Of a stretch of DNA of 34,231 nt, positions 25,167 through 33,401 are shown piece after piece. The stretch comes from Actinomadura sp. KC216 (GTDB lineage: Bacteria; Actinomycetota; Actinomycetes; Streptosporangiales; Streptosporangiaceae). The notes beneath the pieces were generated by a model. It saw only the letters and a list, made by a program, of their open reading frames with translations. It did no database searches and was not told the DNA's origin. Numbering within the stretch: position 1 is the stretch's first letter; each line of letters opens with the position of its first letter. The stretch lies in NCBI RefSeq assembly GCF_004348535.1, contig NZ_SMJX01000062.1, positions 1 to 34,231 on the forward strand, read 5' to 3'. Made by a program: the position numbers and the translations under genes.

Positions 25167-25184
25167 CGTTCGGTAATCCGAACG
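25167..25184. promoter_or_regulatory. Operator candidate O1 (18-bp palindrome) before the regulator gene
   Basis: CGTTCGGTAATCCGAACG has perfect 7-bp arms (25167-25173 and 25178-25184) around TAAT. It shares 14 of 18 bases with a second site at 25851-25868 before the hydroxyproline operon, and the four differences are all in the centre. Position directly after a -10 box and sharing by regulator and neighbouring operon mark it as the probable binding site of the XRE-cupin protein. Confidence 0.65.
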
Positions 25185-25210
25185 ATGATGGCCGGACGAG
25201 AGGGCTGGGC

Positions 25211-25819
25211 GTGGGCGCGTCAGGGGAAACGGTGCGGGACGTGCTGGCCGGCAACCTGCGCCGCGCGCGGCTGGAGCGCGGCCTGTCGCTGTCCGAGCTG
25301 TCCCGCCGGTCGAAGATCGGCAAGGCGACGCTGTCGCAGTTGGAGGCCGGGGCCGGGAACCCCACGATCGAGACGGTGTTCAGCCTCTCGCGCGCGCTGG
25401 AGGTCGCCATCTCCGACCTGCTGGACCACCGCGAGCCGTCCGGGCCGACCGTGGTGCGCGCCGCCGACGTGGAGGTGCTGCGCGGCGAGGGCGTCGACCT
25501 GCGGCCGCTGCGCGGCATCGAGTCCGGCGGCGCGATCTTCGAGGTGTACGACCAGGTGGTCAGGGCCGGGTGCACGCAGGACTCGGCCGGGCATGGCGGG
25601 ACGGAGCACACGATCGTCCAGGCGGGGCGGCTCCGCGTCCGGGTGGACGGCCGGGAGGTCGAGCTCGGGCCCGGCGACTACGTCGGCTTCGACGCCCGGC
25701 TGCCGCACGCCTACACGGCGCCCGGCGGGGACGTCCGGTCCGTCCTGCTCCTGCAGTACGGCTCCGACCAGCGGCTTCACACCGCGCCCTCGGAGCCGCC
25801 CCACCTGGTCGGGCGTTGA
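25211..25819 (+). CDS. XRE family regulator with C-terminal cupin domain
   Basis: This 202-residue protein has a helix-turn-helix of the XRE/Cro type (about residues 12-66, with RRARLERGLSLSELSRRSKIGKAT then LSQLEAGAGNPTIETVFSLSRAL). A cupin effector domain follows (about 105-190, ending GPGDYVGFDARLPHAYTAPGG), which usually binds a small ligand or metal. Such proteins are commonly local repressors of amino-acid or amine catabolism. The GTG at 25211 has only a modest AGAGGG site; GTG at 25232 is an alternative. It lies between a ketimine reductase-like gene and the hydroxyproline operon, and each flanking promoter carries the same palindrome, so it most likely controls both itself and the operon. 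Confidence 0.92.
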   Translation: MGASGETVRDVLAGNLRRARLERGLSLSELSRRSKIGKATLSQLEAGAGNPTIETVFSLSRALEVAISDLLDHREPSGPTVVRAADVEVLRGEGVDLRPLRGIESGGAIFEVYDQVVRAGCTQDSAGHGGTEHTIVQAGRLRVRVDGREVELGPGDYVGFDARLPHAYTAPGGDVRSVLLLQYGSDQRLHTAPSEPPHLVGR

Positions 25820-25845
25820 CATCCCGCGGTCGGCCGACCTAGCCT
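25816..25845 (+). promoter_or_regulatory. Probable promoter of the hydroxyproline operon
   Basis: A perfect -35 box TTGACA (25816-25821) overlaps the stop codon of the regulator gene, and TAGCCT (25840-25845) lies 18 bp downstream as -10. Transcription would start near 25852, within the palindrome at 25851-25868. The leader to the ATG at 25884 is about 32 bases. Confidence 0.6.
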
Positions 25846-25850
25846 CGAAC

Positions 25851-25868
25851 CGTTCGGTTTAGCGAACG
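25851..25868. promoter_or_regulatory. Operator candidate O2 (18-bp palindrome) before the catabolic operon
   Basis: CGTTCGGTTTAGCGAACG is an inverted repeat (CGTTCG...CGAACG, with an extra outer C/G pair at 25850 and 25869) covering the predicted transcription start. Outer bases are identical to the palindrome before the regulator gene; the shared form is CGTTCGGT-WWWS-CGAACG. This suggests repression by the XRE-cupin protein, relieved by a pathway intermediate. Confidence 0.65.
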
Positions 25869-25883
25869 GCTCCTGGAGGGGTG

Positions 25884-27044
25884 ATGGCGCGGGTCGTGGT
25901 GGTCGGCGCCGGGATCGCCGGCGCGGCCTGCGCCCGCGAGCTGGCCCTGGCGGGCTGCGAGGTCACCGTCCTTGACCGCGCCCGCCCCGCCGCCGCGACG
26001 ACCGCGCACGGCGAGGGCAACGTCCTCGTCTCCGACAAGGAACCCGGCCCGGAACTCGACCTCGCGAAGCTGTCCCTCCGGCTGTGGCCGCAGGTCCTCG
26101 ACGCGCTCCCGGACGCCGGGGGAGCGGAATGGGACCCGAAGGGCGGCATCGTCGTCGCGACGACCGGGGAGGGCGCCGCCGCGCTCCGCGCGTTCGCCGC
26201 CGCCCAGCGCGACGCCGGGGTCGCCGCCGAGGAGCTGGACGCCGCCGCCTTCGCCCAGGCCGAACCGCACGCCACCAGGGACGTCGCCGCCGCCGTCCAC
26301 TACCCGCAGGACGCGCAGGTCCAGCCGGTCGGCGCCGCGACCGGCCTGCTCGCCGGCGCCGTCCGCGCCGGGGCCGTGCTGGAGACCGGCCGCGAGGTGG
26401 TCGGCGCCGTCACACGCGGCGGCCGGATCACCGGCGTCCGCACCGCGACCGGCCTGGTGGAGGGCGACGCGGTCGTCAACGCCGCGGGGCCGTGGTCGGG
26501 CGAGGTCGCCGCGCGGCTCGGCGTCCGCCTGGACGTCCGGCCCCGGCGCGGCGAGGTCCTCGTCACGACCCCGATGCCGCCGACCGTCTTCCACAAGGTC
26601 TACGACGCCGATTATGTGGGCGCGGTCGGCAGCGGCGCGGGGGAGTTGCAGGCGTCCGCCGTCGTCGAGTCCACGCGCGCCGGGACGATCCTGCTCGGCT
26701 CGTCGCGCCGCCGCGTCGGGTTCGACGACCGGCTCCGTCCCGGCGTGCTGGAGGTGATCGCCCGCAGGGCGCTGCGGCTGTTCCCGTCGCTCGCCGGGGT
26801 CCCCGTGATGCGCGCCTACGGCGGGTTCCGGCCCTACGTCGCCGACCACCTGCCCGTGATCGGCCCCGACCCCGGCCTGCCCGGGCTCTGGCACGCCACC
26901 GGGCACGAGGGCGCCGGGATCGGGCTGGCGGCCGGGACCGCCGCCGTCCTGCGCGACCTCATGCTCGGCCGCGAACCCGGCGTCGACGCGACCCCGTTCC
27001 GCGTCGACCGGCCCGCCGTCCGGCCGGAGAGGGAGGTCGCGTGA
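25884..27044 (+). CDS. FAD oxidoreductase, catalytic subunit of D-hydroxyproline dehydrogenase (probable)
   Basis: This 386-residue DAO-family protein has the FAD-binding GAGIAG motif at 8-13, VTVLDRARPAAATTAHGEGN, and the C-terminal GGFRPYVADHLPVIGPDP and TGHEGAGIGLAAG blocks. It resembles the beta (HcnC/OoxB-like) subunit of heteromeric amino-acid dehydrogenases. It is followed, with overlaps, by a [2Fe-2S] protein and an NAD/FAD subunit, exactly the set of the three-subunit D-hydroxyproline or opine dehydrogenases. With an epimerase, a DHDPS-family deaminase and a semialdehyde dehydrogenase downstream, oxidation of cis-4-hydroxy-D-proline to pyrroline-4-hydroxy-2-carboxylate is the best reading. 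The ATG at 25884 follows GGAGGG; GTG at 25881 is directly adjacent and in frame. Confidence 0.87.
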   Translation: MARVVVVGAGIAGAACARELALAGCEVTVLDRARPAAATTAHGEGNVLVSDKEPGPELDLAKLSLRLWPQVLDALPDAGGAEWDPKGGIVVATTGEGAAALRAFAAAQRDAGVAAEELDAAAFAQAEPHATRDVAAAVHYPQDAQVQPVGAATGLLAGAVRAGAVLETGREVVGAVTRGGRITGVRTATGLVEGDAVVNAAGPWSGEVAARLGVRLDVRPRRGEVLVTTPMPPTVFHKVYDADYVGAVGSGAGELQASAVVESTRAGTILLGSSRRRVGFDDRLRPGVLEVIARRALRLFPSLAGVPVMRAYGGFRPYVADHLPVIGPDPGLPGLWHATGHEGAGIGLAAGTAAVLRDLMLGREPGVDATPFRVDRPAVRPEREVA

Positions 27045-27307
27045 GCCAGGTCCGGATCACGGTGGACGGCGAGCCCGTCACCGGCACCGAAGGCCGGACC
27101 ATCGCGGCCGTCCTGCTCGCGTCCGGCCGCCGCACCTGGCGGACGGGCCCGTCCGGCGCCCCGCGCGGCGTCTTCTGCGGGATCGGCGTGTGCTTCGACT
27201 GCCTGGTCACGGTCAACGGCGTCCGCGACGTGCGCGCCTGCCGCCGCCGCGCCCGCGACGGCGACACGGTCACCACCCAGTCCCGGGCCTCCGGGGAGGA
27301 GCGATGA
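27041..27307 (+). CDS. Small [2Fe-2S] subunit of the dehydrogenase
   Basis: This 88-residue ferredoxin-like protein has cysteines C46, C51, C54 and C67 in the plant-type arrangement CX4CX2CX12C (GVFCGIGVCFDCLVTVNG, then RAC). It matches the HcnA/OoxA-type gamma subunit that relays electrons between the two flavin subunits. The GTG at 27041 overlaps the preceding stop (GTGA) and follows GGGAGG; its own stop overlaps the next ATG. It is too small and too tightly embedded to act alone. Confidence 0.92.
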   Translation: MSQVRITVDGEPVTGTEGRTIAAVLLASGRRTWRTGPSGAPRGVFCGIGVCFDCLVTVNGVRDVRACRRRARDGDTVTTQSRASGEER

Positions 27308-28668
27308 CCCGGCACGTGGCCGTCGTCGGCGCCGGACCGGCGGGCCTCGGCGCGGCGGCGGGCGCCCTGCGCGCCGGGGCGGTGGTCACGCTGATCGACT
27401 CCGCCGAGAGGCCCGGCGGCCAGTACCACCGGATCCCGTCCGACGCCTACGCCGTCGCGGACCCCGTGCTGCGGCACCCGCGCTGCGACTGGTGGCCGGA
27501 GAGCACCGTCTGGTCGATCGAACGCCGCGACGAGGGCGTGCCCCGGGTTCACGTGCTGCGGGGCGAGCCCGACGCGGACGGGCGGGAACGCCTCGCCCTC
27601 GACCCGGACGCGCTCGTCCTCGCGCCCGGCGCCCACGACCGCGTCCTGCCGTTCCCCGGCTGGGACCTGCCCGGCGTCTACACGGCGGGCGCCGCGCAGG
27701 CGCTGGCCAAGGGGGAGGGTGTGGCCGTCGGCGGCTCCGTCCTGATCGCCGGTTCCGGGCCGTTCCTGCTGCCGGTCGCCGCGTCGGTGCTGGCGGCGGG
27801 CTCGTCCGTCCGGGCGGTGCTGGAGGCGGGAGCCGCGACGGCCCTGGCACGCGGCTGGACGCGGCGCCCCTGGGAACTCGCGCCGCACACCGCCAGGGCC
27901 GCGGAGCTCGCCGGGTACGCGGCGCTGCTGGCCCGCCACCGCGTCCCCTACCGGACGGGCCGCGCCGTGATCGAGGCCCGGGGCGACGGACGCGTGGAGG
28001 AGGCGGTCACGGCGCGGCTCCGTCCAGACTGGTCGGTCGTACCGGGCACCGAGAAGGCCATCGCGGTGGACGCGCTGTGCGTCTCCCACGGCTTCACCCC
28101 GCAGCTCGAACTCCCCGTCGCCGCGGGCTGCGCCCTCCGGGACGGCGCGTTCGTCGCCGTAGACGCCGGCCAGCGCACCACCGTCCCCGGCGTCTGCGCG
28201 GCGGGGGAGATCACCGGCATCGCGGGCGCGCAGGCCGCCCGCACCGAAGGACTCCTGGCGGGCTGGACCGCCGGGGGAGGCGCACCGGACGACCCCGCCG
28301 CCGTCCGCACGCGCCGCCGCCGCGACCAGGCCCGCGCCTACGCCGCGCGCCTCGCCGCCGCGCACCCCATCGGCGCCGCCTGGCCCGGCTGGCTCCGCCC
28401 CGGCACCGTCGTGTGCCGCTGCGAGGAGACCACCTACGGCGCCCTGCTCGACGCGGCGGGCGACCCGGTCCGCGACTCCGCGCACGCGGTCAGGCTCGCG
28501 ACCCGCGCGGGCCTCGGCCCCTGCCAGGCGCGCATCTGCGGCCCCACGGTCGCCGAGCTGACGAAGACCGGCAACCCCCACAACCGGCCCATCGCGCAGC
28601 CCGTCCGGCTGGGCGAACTCGCACGGCCCCCGATCGAGACCACCGACAGGAAGGGGAACGCCCGATGA
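27304..28668 (+). CDS. NAD(P)/FAD-dependent subunit with C-terminal [2Fe-2S] site
   Basis: This 454-residue protein has GAGPAG at 9-14, a second nucleotide-binding GSGPFLLP stretch near 150, and LVLAPGAHDRVLPFPGWDLPGV. A C-terminal BFD-like iron-sulfur domain has C371, C373, C407 and C412 (VCRCEE ... GPCQARICGP). This is the HcnB/OoxA-type alpha subunit of heteromeric hydroxyproline, opine or glycine dehydrogenases, which passes electrons from the catalytic subunit to the respiratory chain or NAD. The ATG at 27304 follows GGAGGAGCG and overlaps the preceding stop. All three subunit genes overlap by 4 bp, implying fixed stoichiometry. Confidence 0.9.
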   Translation: MTRHVAVVGAGPAGLGAAAGALRAGAVVTLIDSAERPGGQYHRIPSDAYAVADPVLRHPRCDWWPESTVWSIERRDEGVPRVHVLRGEPDADGRERLALDPDALVLAPGAHDRVLPFPGWDLPGVYTAGAAQALAKGEGVAVGGSVLIAGSGPFLLPVAASVLAAGSSVRAVLEAGAATALARGWTRRPWELAPHTARAAELAGYAALLARHRVPYRTGRAVIEARGDGRVEEAVTARLRPDWSVVPGTEKAIAVDALCVSHGFTPQLELPVAAGCALRDGAFVAVDAGQRTTVPGVCAAGEITGIAGAQAARTEGLLAGWTAGGGAPDDPAAVRTRRRRDQARAYAARLAAAHPIGAAWPGWLRPGTVVCRCEETTYGALLDAAGDPVRDSAHAVRLATRAGLGPCQARICGPTVAELTKTGNPHNRPIAQPVRLGELARPPIETTDRKGNAR

Positions 28669-29594
28669 GCGACACCGGGACCACCAGCCTCGGCGGCGTC
28701 ATCGTGGCCACGGCGCTGCCCTACCGCGCGGACGCCACCGCGCCCGCCGGGCTCGCCGTCGACTACGACGCCTACGCCGAGCACTGCGCCTGGCTGGTCG
28801 GCAACGGCTGCCGCGGCGTCGGACCGAACGGCTCGCTCGGCGAGTACTCGTCGCTGACCGGCGAGGAGCGCCGCCGCGTCGCCCGCACCGCCGTGGAGAC
28901 GGTCGGCCGCGACGGCGTGGTCGTCGTCGGCGTGCACGCCCCCGGCTCCCACCAGGCGCGGCACTGGGCGGAACTCGCCGCCGAGGACGGCGCGGACGGC
29001 GTCCTGTGCCTGCCCCCGACCATGTACCGGGCCGGCCGCGGCGAGGTCGTCGCGCACTTCGAGGCCGTCGCGTCCGCCGGGCTGCCCGTCATGGTCTACA
29101 ACAACCCGATCGACACCAAGGTCGACCTCACGCCCGGCCTCCTCGGCGAGATCGCGCAGATCGACGGGGTCGTCGCGGTGAAGGAGTTCTCCGGCGACGT
29201 CCGCCGCGTCCTGGAGATCAGGGAGCGGGCGCCGGGGCTGGAGGTCGTCGCGGGCGCGGACGACGTCGTCCTCGAATCGCTGCTGATGGGCGCCACCGGC
29301 TGGTTCGCGGGCTTCCCGAACGTGTTCCCCGCCGAGTCCGCGCTGCTGTACGAGCTGGCCACGGCCGGGCGGCTGGAGGAGGCCCGCGCCCTGTACGAGC
29401 CGCTCGTCGCCGCGTTCCGCTGGGACTCGCGGACCGAGTTCGTCCAGGCCGTCAAGCTCGGCATGGACCGGGTCGGCCGGTACGGCGGCCCGTGCCGCCC
29501 GCCCCGCGGGCCCCTCTCCGCCGAGCACCGCGCCGCCGTCACCGCCGACATGGACCGCGCCGTCGCGGCCCTCGAACGGCGGAGGGCCGCCTGA
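28665..29594 (+). CDS. DHDPS-family enzyme, pyrroline-4-hydroxy-2-carboxylate deaminase (probable)
   Basis: This 309-residue TIM-barrel protein of the dihydrodipicolinate synthase/N-acetylneuraminate lyase family has Schiff-base lysine K173 (AVKEFSGD) and catalytic tyrosine Y145 (MVYNNP). The usual GTTGE loop is replaced by GPNGSLGE, so it is not a lysine-biosynthetic DapA. In hydroxyproline catabolism a member of this family removes water and ammonia from pyrroline-4-hydroxy-2-carboxylate to give 2-oxoglutarate semialdehyde, the exact step needed between the dehydrogenase upstream and the aldehyde dehydrogenase two genes downstream. The ATG overlaps the previous stop (ATGA). Confidence 0.88.
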   Translation: MSDTGTTSLGGVIVATALPYRADATAPAGLAVDYDAYAEHCAWLVGNGCRGVGPNGSLGEYSSLTGEERRRVARTAVETVGRDGVVVVGVHAPGSHQARHWAELAAEDGADGVLCLPPTMYRAGRGEVVAHFEAVASAGLPVMVYNNPIDTKVDLTPGLLGEIAQIDGVVAVKEFSGDVRRVLEIRERAPGLEVVAGADDVVLESLLMGATGWFAGFPNVFPAESALLYELATAGRLEEARALYEPLVAAFRWDSRTEFVQAVKLGMDRVGRYGGPCRPPRGPLSAEHRAAVTADMDRAVAALERRRAA

Positions 29595-30595
29595 TGCGCT
29601 CCCTCCGCACGATCAGCGCCGTCGACTCCTACACCGAGGGCAACCCCGCCCGCATCGTCACCGGCGGCGTCGCGCCGATCCCGGGCGACACCATGGCCGC
29701 CAAACGCCGCCACGCGATCGAGCACCTCGACGGCCTGCGCCGCTTCCTGATGGACGAGCCGCGCGGCCACTCGGCGATGAGCGGCGCGATCCTCCAGCAG
29801 CCCACCCGTCCCGACGCCGACTGGGGCGTCGTCTACATCGAGGTCTCGGGGTTCCTCCCGATGTGCGGGCACGGCACGATCGCGCTCGCGACCGTGCTGG
29901 TCGAGACGGGGATGGTCGAGGTGACCGAGCCGGAGACGATCGTCCGCCTGGACGCGCCCGCCGGGCTCGTCGAGGCGCGGGTCGCGGTGCGCGGCGGCCG
30001 GGCCGAGAACGTCACGCTGCGGATGGTGCCGTCCTTCCTCCTCGAACGCGACGCCGCCGTGGACGTCCCCGGGCTCGGCGAGGTCCGCTACGACATGGCC
30101 TACGGCGGCAACTTCTACGCGATCACCGAGCTGGACGCGCTCGGGCTGCCGTTCGACCGGTCCCGCAAGGACGACATCCTCCGGGCGGGGCTCGACATCA
30201 TGGCCGCGATCAACGAGCGGAACCGGCCGGAGCACCCCGAGGACCCGGGCGTCGCGGGCTGCAAGCACGTCCAGTTCCTGGCCCCGGGGTCGGACGCCGC
30301 GCGCTCCCGCAACGCGATGGCGATCCACCCCGGCTGGTTCGACCGGTCGCCGTGTGGCACCGGCACCTGCGCGCGCATGGCGCAGCTGCACGGGCGCGGC
30401 GAGCTTCCCCTGAACACCGGTTTCGTCAACGAGTCGTTCATCGGCACCCGCTTCCACGGGCGGCTCGTCGGCGCCACCGAGGTGGGCGGGCTGCCCGCCG
30501 TCGTCCCGGAGATCGCCGGGCGCGCGTGGATCACCGGCACCGCGAACTACCTGCTCGACCCCACCGACCCCTTCCCCGAAGGCTTCTCCTTCTGA
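29594..30595 (+). CDS. Proline racemase family, 4-hydroxyproline 2-epimerase (probable)
   Basis: This 333-residue protein has both catalytic cysteines of the family, C91 in MCGHGT and C254 in SPCGTGT. Retention of both marks a racemase/epimerase; trans-3-hydroxyproline dehydratases of the same family have Thr or Ser at the second position or first motif. It should interconvert trans-4-hydroxy-L-proline and cis-4-hydroxy-D-proline, the entry step of the pathway. The ATG shares one base with the preceding stop (TGATG), and the next gene is joined in the same way. Confidence 0.92.
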   Translation: MRSLRTISAVDSYTEGNPARIVTGGVAPIPGDTMAAKRRHAIEHLDGLRRFLMDEPRGHSAMSGAILQQPTRPDADWGVVYIEVSGFLPMCGHGTIALATVLVETGMVEVTEPETIVRLDAPAGLVEARVAVRGGRAENVTLRMVPSFLLERDAAVDVPGLGEVRYDMAYGGNFYAITELDALGLPFDRSRKDDILRAGLDIMAAINERNRPEHPEDPGVAGCKHVQFLAPGSDAARSRNAMAIHPGWFDRSPCGTGTCARMAQLHGRGELPLNTGFVNESFIGTRFHGRLVGATEVGGLPAVVPEIAGRAWITGTANYLLDPTDPFPEGFSF

Positions 30596-31995
30596 TGCCG
30601 CCGAACGACGCCATCGACGCCGCCGTGTCCGCCGCGCCCGGATGGGCGGGCGCCCCGCCGGAGACCCGCGCCCCCGCCCTGACGGCCGTCGCCGCCGCGC
30701 TGGAGGACGCCCGCGCCGAGCTGACCGCCCTGGCCGACGAGGAGACCCACCTGGGCGCGGCCAGGCTGAACGGGGAGCTGACGCGCACGACGTTCCAGCT
30801 CACGCTGTTCGCCGAGCAGGTCAGGGAGGGCGCGTTCTACGACGCACGTATCGACGCCGCCGACCCCGAGTGGCCCACCGGTCCCCGTCCCGACCTGCGC
30901 CGCTACCGGACGGCGGCCGGTCCGGTGCTCGTGTTCGCGGCGAGCAACTTCCCGTTCGCGTTCAGCGTCGCGGGCGGCGACACCGCGTCGGCGTGGGCGG
31001 CGGGCTGCCCCGTCGTCGTCAAGGCCCACCCCGGCCACCCGCGCCTGTCCCGCCGGACCGCCGAAGTGATCGGCGCCGCCGGGCTCCCCGACGGCGTGTT
31101 CGGCCTCATCGAAGGGGAGGACGTGGGCGTCGAGGCGCTCCGCCACCCCGGCATCGCCGCCGCCGCGTTCACCGGCTCCCAGAGGGGCGGCCTGGCGCTG
31201 GCGAAGATCGCGGCCGAGCGTCCGGTGCCGATCCCGTTCTACGCGGAGATGGGCAGCGTCAACCCGTCCGTGGTGACGCCCCGCGCGGCGCGGGCGCGCG
31301 GGGAGGAGATCGTCCAGGGGTACGCGGCGTCCCTCACGATGGGCGCGGGGCAGTTCTGCACCAACCCCGGCCTGCTGTTCGCCCCCGCCGCCCTCCTCGA
31401 CAGGGCGGCCCGGCGGCTCCGCGCCATCGGCGCCGCGCCGATGCTGAACGACCGCATCGAGTCCGGCTACCTGGCCGGGGCGGACGCCCTGGCCGCCCGG
31501 CCCGGCGTCCGGCGCCTCGTCTGGCCGGACGGCGGCGCGTCCGCCGTGCCCCGCCTGCTCACCATGGACCTGGACGCCTTCAAGGCCGACATCGGCGCCG
31601 CCGCCGAGGAATGCTTCGGCCCGCTGGGCCTGATCGTCACCTACGACCGCCTCGCCGACCTCGCGGACGTTCTGACCGGCCTGCCCGGCCAGCTCACCGC
31701 GTCCCTGCACGCCGAACCGGACGAGACCGCCGACCTCGCGCCGCTGGCCGCCGTGCTCGCCGGGCGGAGCGGACGCGTGCTGTGGAACCAGTGGCCCACC
31801 GGCGTGTCCGTCACCCACGCGATGCAGCACGGCGGCCCGTTCCCCGCGACGACCGCGCCGTCCACCACCTCGGTCGGCACGGCCGCGATCGACCGGTTCC
31901 TGCGCCCGGTCGCCTTCCAGGGCTGGCCGCAGGAGCTGCTCCCGCCGCCGCTCCAGGACGGCAACCCGTGGAAGGTCCCGCAGACCCTCCGCTGA
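30595..31995 (+). CDS. Aldehyde dehydrogenase, 2-oxoglutarate-semialdehyde type
   Basis: This 466-residue ALDH has VFAASNFPFAFSVAGGDTASAWAAG (characteristic of the KGSADH/AldH branch), KAHPGHP, AFTGSQRGG, catalytic Glu218 in YAEMGSVNP and nucleophile C255 in GAGQFCTNPG. The branch oxidises 2-oxoglutarate semialdehyde to 2-oxoglutarate with NAD(P), the last step of hydroxyproline and of several sugar-acid pathways. It is somewhat shorter than many relatives (about 500). The ATG at 30595 shares one base with the epimerase stop. It is the last gene of the operon; the opposing dehydrogenase gene ends 7 bp after it. Confidence 0.92.
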   Translation: MPPNDAIDAAVSAAPGWAGAPPETRAPALTAVAAALEDARAELTALADEETHLGAARLNGELTRTTFQLTLFAEQVREGAFYDARIDAADPEWPTGPRPDLRRYRTAAGPVLVFAASNFPFAFSVAGGDTASAWAAGCPVVVKAHPGHPRLSRRTAEVIGAAGLPDGVFGLIEGEDVGVEALRHPGIAAAAFTGSQRGGLALAKIAAERPVPIPFYAEMGSVNPSVVTPRAARARGEEIVQGYAASLTMGAGQFCTNPGLLFAPAALLDRAARRLRAIGAAPMLNDRIESGYLAGADALAARPGVRRLVWPDGGASAVPRLLTMDLDAFKADIGAAAEECFGPLGLIVTYDRLADLADVLTGLPGQLTASLHAEPDETADLAPLAAVLAGRSGRVLWNQWPTGVSVTHAMQHGGPFPATTAPSTTSVGTAAIDRFLRPVAFQGWPQELLPPPLQDGNPWKVPQTLR

Positions 31996-32002
31996 AGGCT
32001 GC

Positions 32003-33382
32003 TCAGCCGACCCACACCGTCTTGGCGTTGCAGAACGCGTGCATGCCCTCCGCCGACAGCTCCCGCCCGTAGCCGGAGCGCTTCGTCCCGCCGAACGGCA
32101 GCTCCGGATACGACGTCACCATGCCGTTGATGAAGACTTGGCCCGCGTCCAGCTCCCGGACGAACCGCTCCCGCTCGGCGTCGTCGCGCGTCCAGGCGTT
32201 CGAGCCGAGCCCGAAGCCCGTCGCGTTCGCGATCTCCACCGCCTCCGACACCCCGCGGACGCGGAACACCGACGCGACCGGCGCGAAGACCTCCTCGTGG
32301 TACATCCGCATGTCCGGCGTCACACCCGAGATCACGGTCGGCGGGTAGAACCAGCCGGGGCCGTCCGGGCGCTCGCCGCCGCACAGCACCGCCGCGCCCT
32401 TGGCGACCGCGTCGGCGACCTGCTCCTCGGCCTCCGCGCGCCCCTCCTCGCTGACGAGCGGGCCGATGTCGGTGGCGTCGTCCATCGGGTCGCCGACCCG
32501 CTTGGCGCGCATGTTCTCCACGAACAGCCGCTCGAACTCGTCCGCGCAGCCGATGTCGACGATGAAGCGCTTCGCGGAGATGCAGCTCTGCCCGTTGTTG
32601 AGGCACCGCGACTCGGCCGCCGTCCGCGCCGCCGCCTCGACGTCGGCGGACGGCATCACCACGAACGGGTCGCTGCCGCCGAGCTCCAGCACGGACGGCT
32701 TGATCTCGCTCCCCGCGATCGACGCGACGGACCGTCCCGCCGGTTCGCTGCCGGTGAGCGTCGCCGCCTTCACCCGCGGGTCGCGCAGCACCCGCTCGAC
32801 CTTGGACGACCCGATGAGCAGCGTCTGGAACGCGCCCTCCGGGAACCCGGCACGGCGGAACAGGTCCTCCAGGAACAGGGCCGTCTGCGGGACGTTCGAC
32901 GAATGCTTCAGCAGCCCCACGTTGCCCGCCATCAGCCCCGGCGCCGCGAACCTGATCACCTGCCAGAGCGGGAAGTTCCACGGCATCACCGCCAGCACCG
33001 GCCCGAGCGGCTGGTAGCGCACGTAGGCGTCCCGCGCGCCCACCGCCCCAGCGTCGGAGGGACGCCGGTCGGTGAGGAACTCCTCGGCGTGTGTGGCGTA
33101 GTACCGGCACGCCTTCGCGCATTTCTGCACCTCGGCCCCGGCGGCCTTCAGGGTCTTGCCCATCTCCGTCGTCATCATCGCTGCGATCTGCGCGGACTCC
33201 CGGTCGAGGATGTCCGCCGCCGCGTTCATCCACCCCGCGCGCTGCGCGACGTCGGTCGTCCGGTAGGACGCGAACGTGTCCGCGGCCCGCCCGACGCGCC
33301 GGTCGACCTCCTCGTCGGTCAGCGCGTCGAAGGTCTTCTCGACCTCGCCCGTGGCGGGATTGGTCGTGGCGATCGTCGTCAT
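32003..33382 (-). CDS. Succinate-semialdehyde dehydrogenase (GabD1-like)
   Basis: This 459-residue ALDH, the short length typical of actinobacterial GabD1, has WNFPLWQVIRFAAPGLMAGN, KHSSNVP (K159), LTGSEPAGRSVA, catalytic Glu233 in LELGGSDPFVVMP and nucleophile C267 in NNGQSCISAKR. GabD1 oxidises succinate semialdehyde to succinate, usually with NADP; other semialdehydes are possible. It faces the hydroxyproline operon tail-to-tail. The ATG at 33382 matches the family N-terminus (MTTIATTNPATGE) but lacks a ribosome-binding site: the bases just upstream are occupied by a perfect inverted repeat. The lactonase gene lies 52 bp upstream on the same strand. Confidence 0.9.
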   Translation of the reverse strand: MTTIATTNPATGEVEKTFDALTDEEVDRRVGRAADTFASYRTTDVAQRAGWMNAAADILDRESAQIAAMMTTEMGKTLKAAGAEVQKCAKACRYYATHAEEFLTDRRPSDAGAVGARDAYVRYQPLGPVLAVMPWNFPLWQVIRFAAPGLMAGNVGLLKHSSNVPQTALFLEDLFRRAGFPEGAFQTLLIGSSKVERVLRDPRVKAATLTGSEPAGRSVASIAGSEIKPSVLELGGSDPFVVMPSADVEAAARTAAESRCLNNGQSCISAKRFIVDIGCADEFERLFVENMRAKRVGDPMDDATDIGPLVSEEGRAEAEEQVADAVAKGAAVLCGGERPDGPGWFYPPTVISGVTPDMRMYHEEVFAPVASVFRVRGVSEAVEIANATGFGLGSNAWTRDDAERERFVRELDAGQVFINGMVTSYPELPFGGTKRSGYGRELSAEGMHAFCNAKTVWVG

Positions 33383-33384
33383 GG

Positions 33385-33401
33385 CCCGGGACGTGCCCGG
33401 G
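33385..33401 (-). repeat. Inverted repeat directly before the dehydrogenase start
   Basis: CCCGGG (33385-33390) and CCCGGG (33396-33401) flank a 5-base centre and can fold into a 6-bp hairpin that ends 2 bases from the ATG at 33382. It occupies the place of the ribosome-binding site. It could act as terminator for the upstream lactonase, as translational control, or as an operator. Confidence 0.4.

Noticed and set aside
28665..29594. Annotation as DapA (lysine biosynthesis)
   Set aside because: The GTTGE motif is replaced by GPNGSLGE and the gene is embedded in a catabolic operon with an epimerase and 2-oxoglutarate semialdehyde dehydrogenase.
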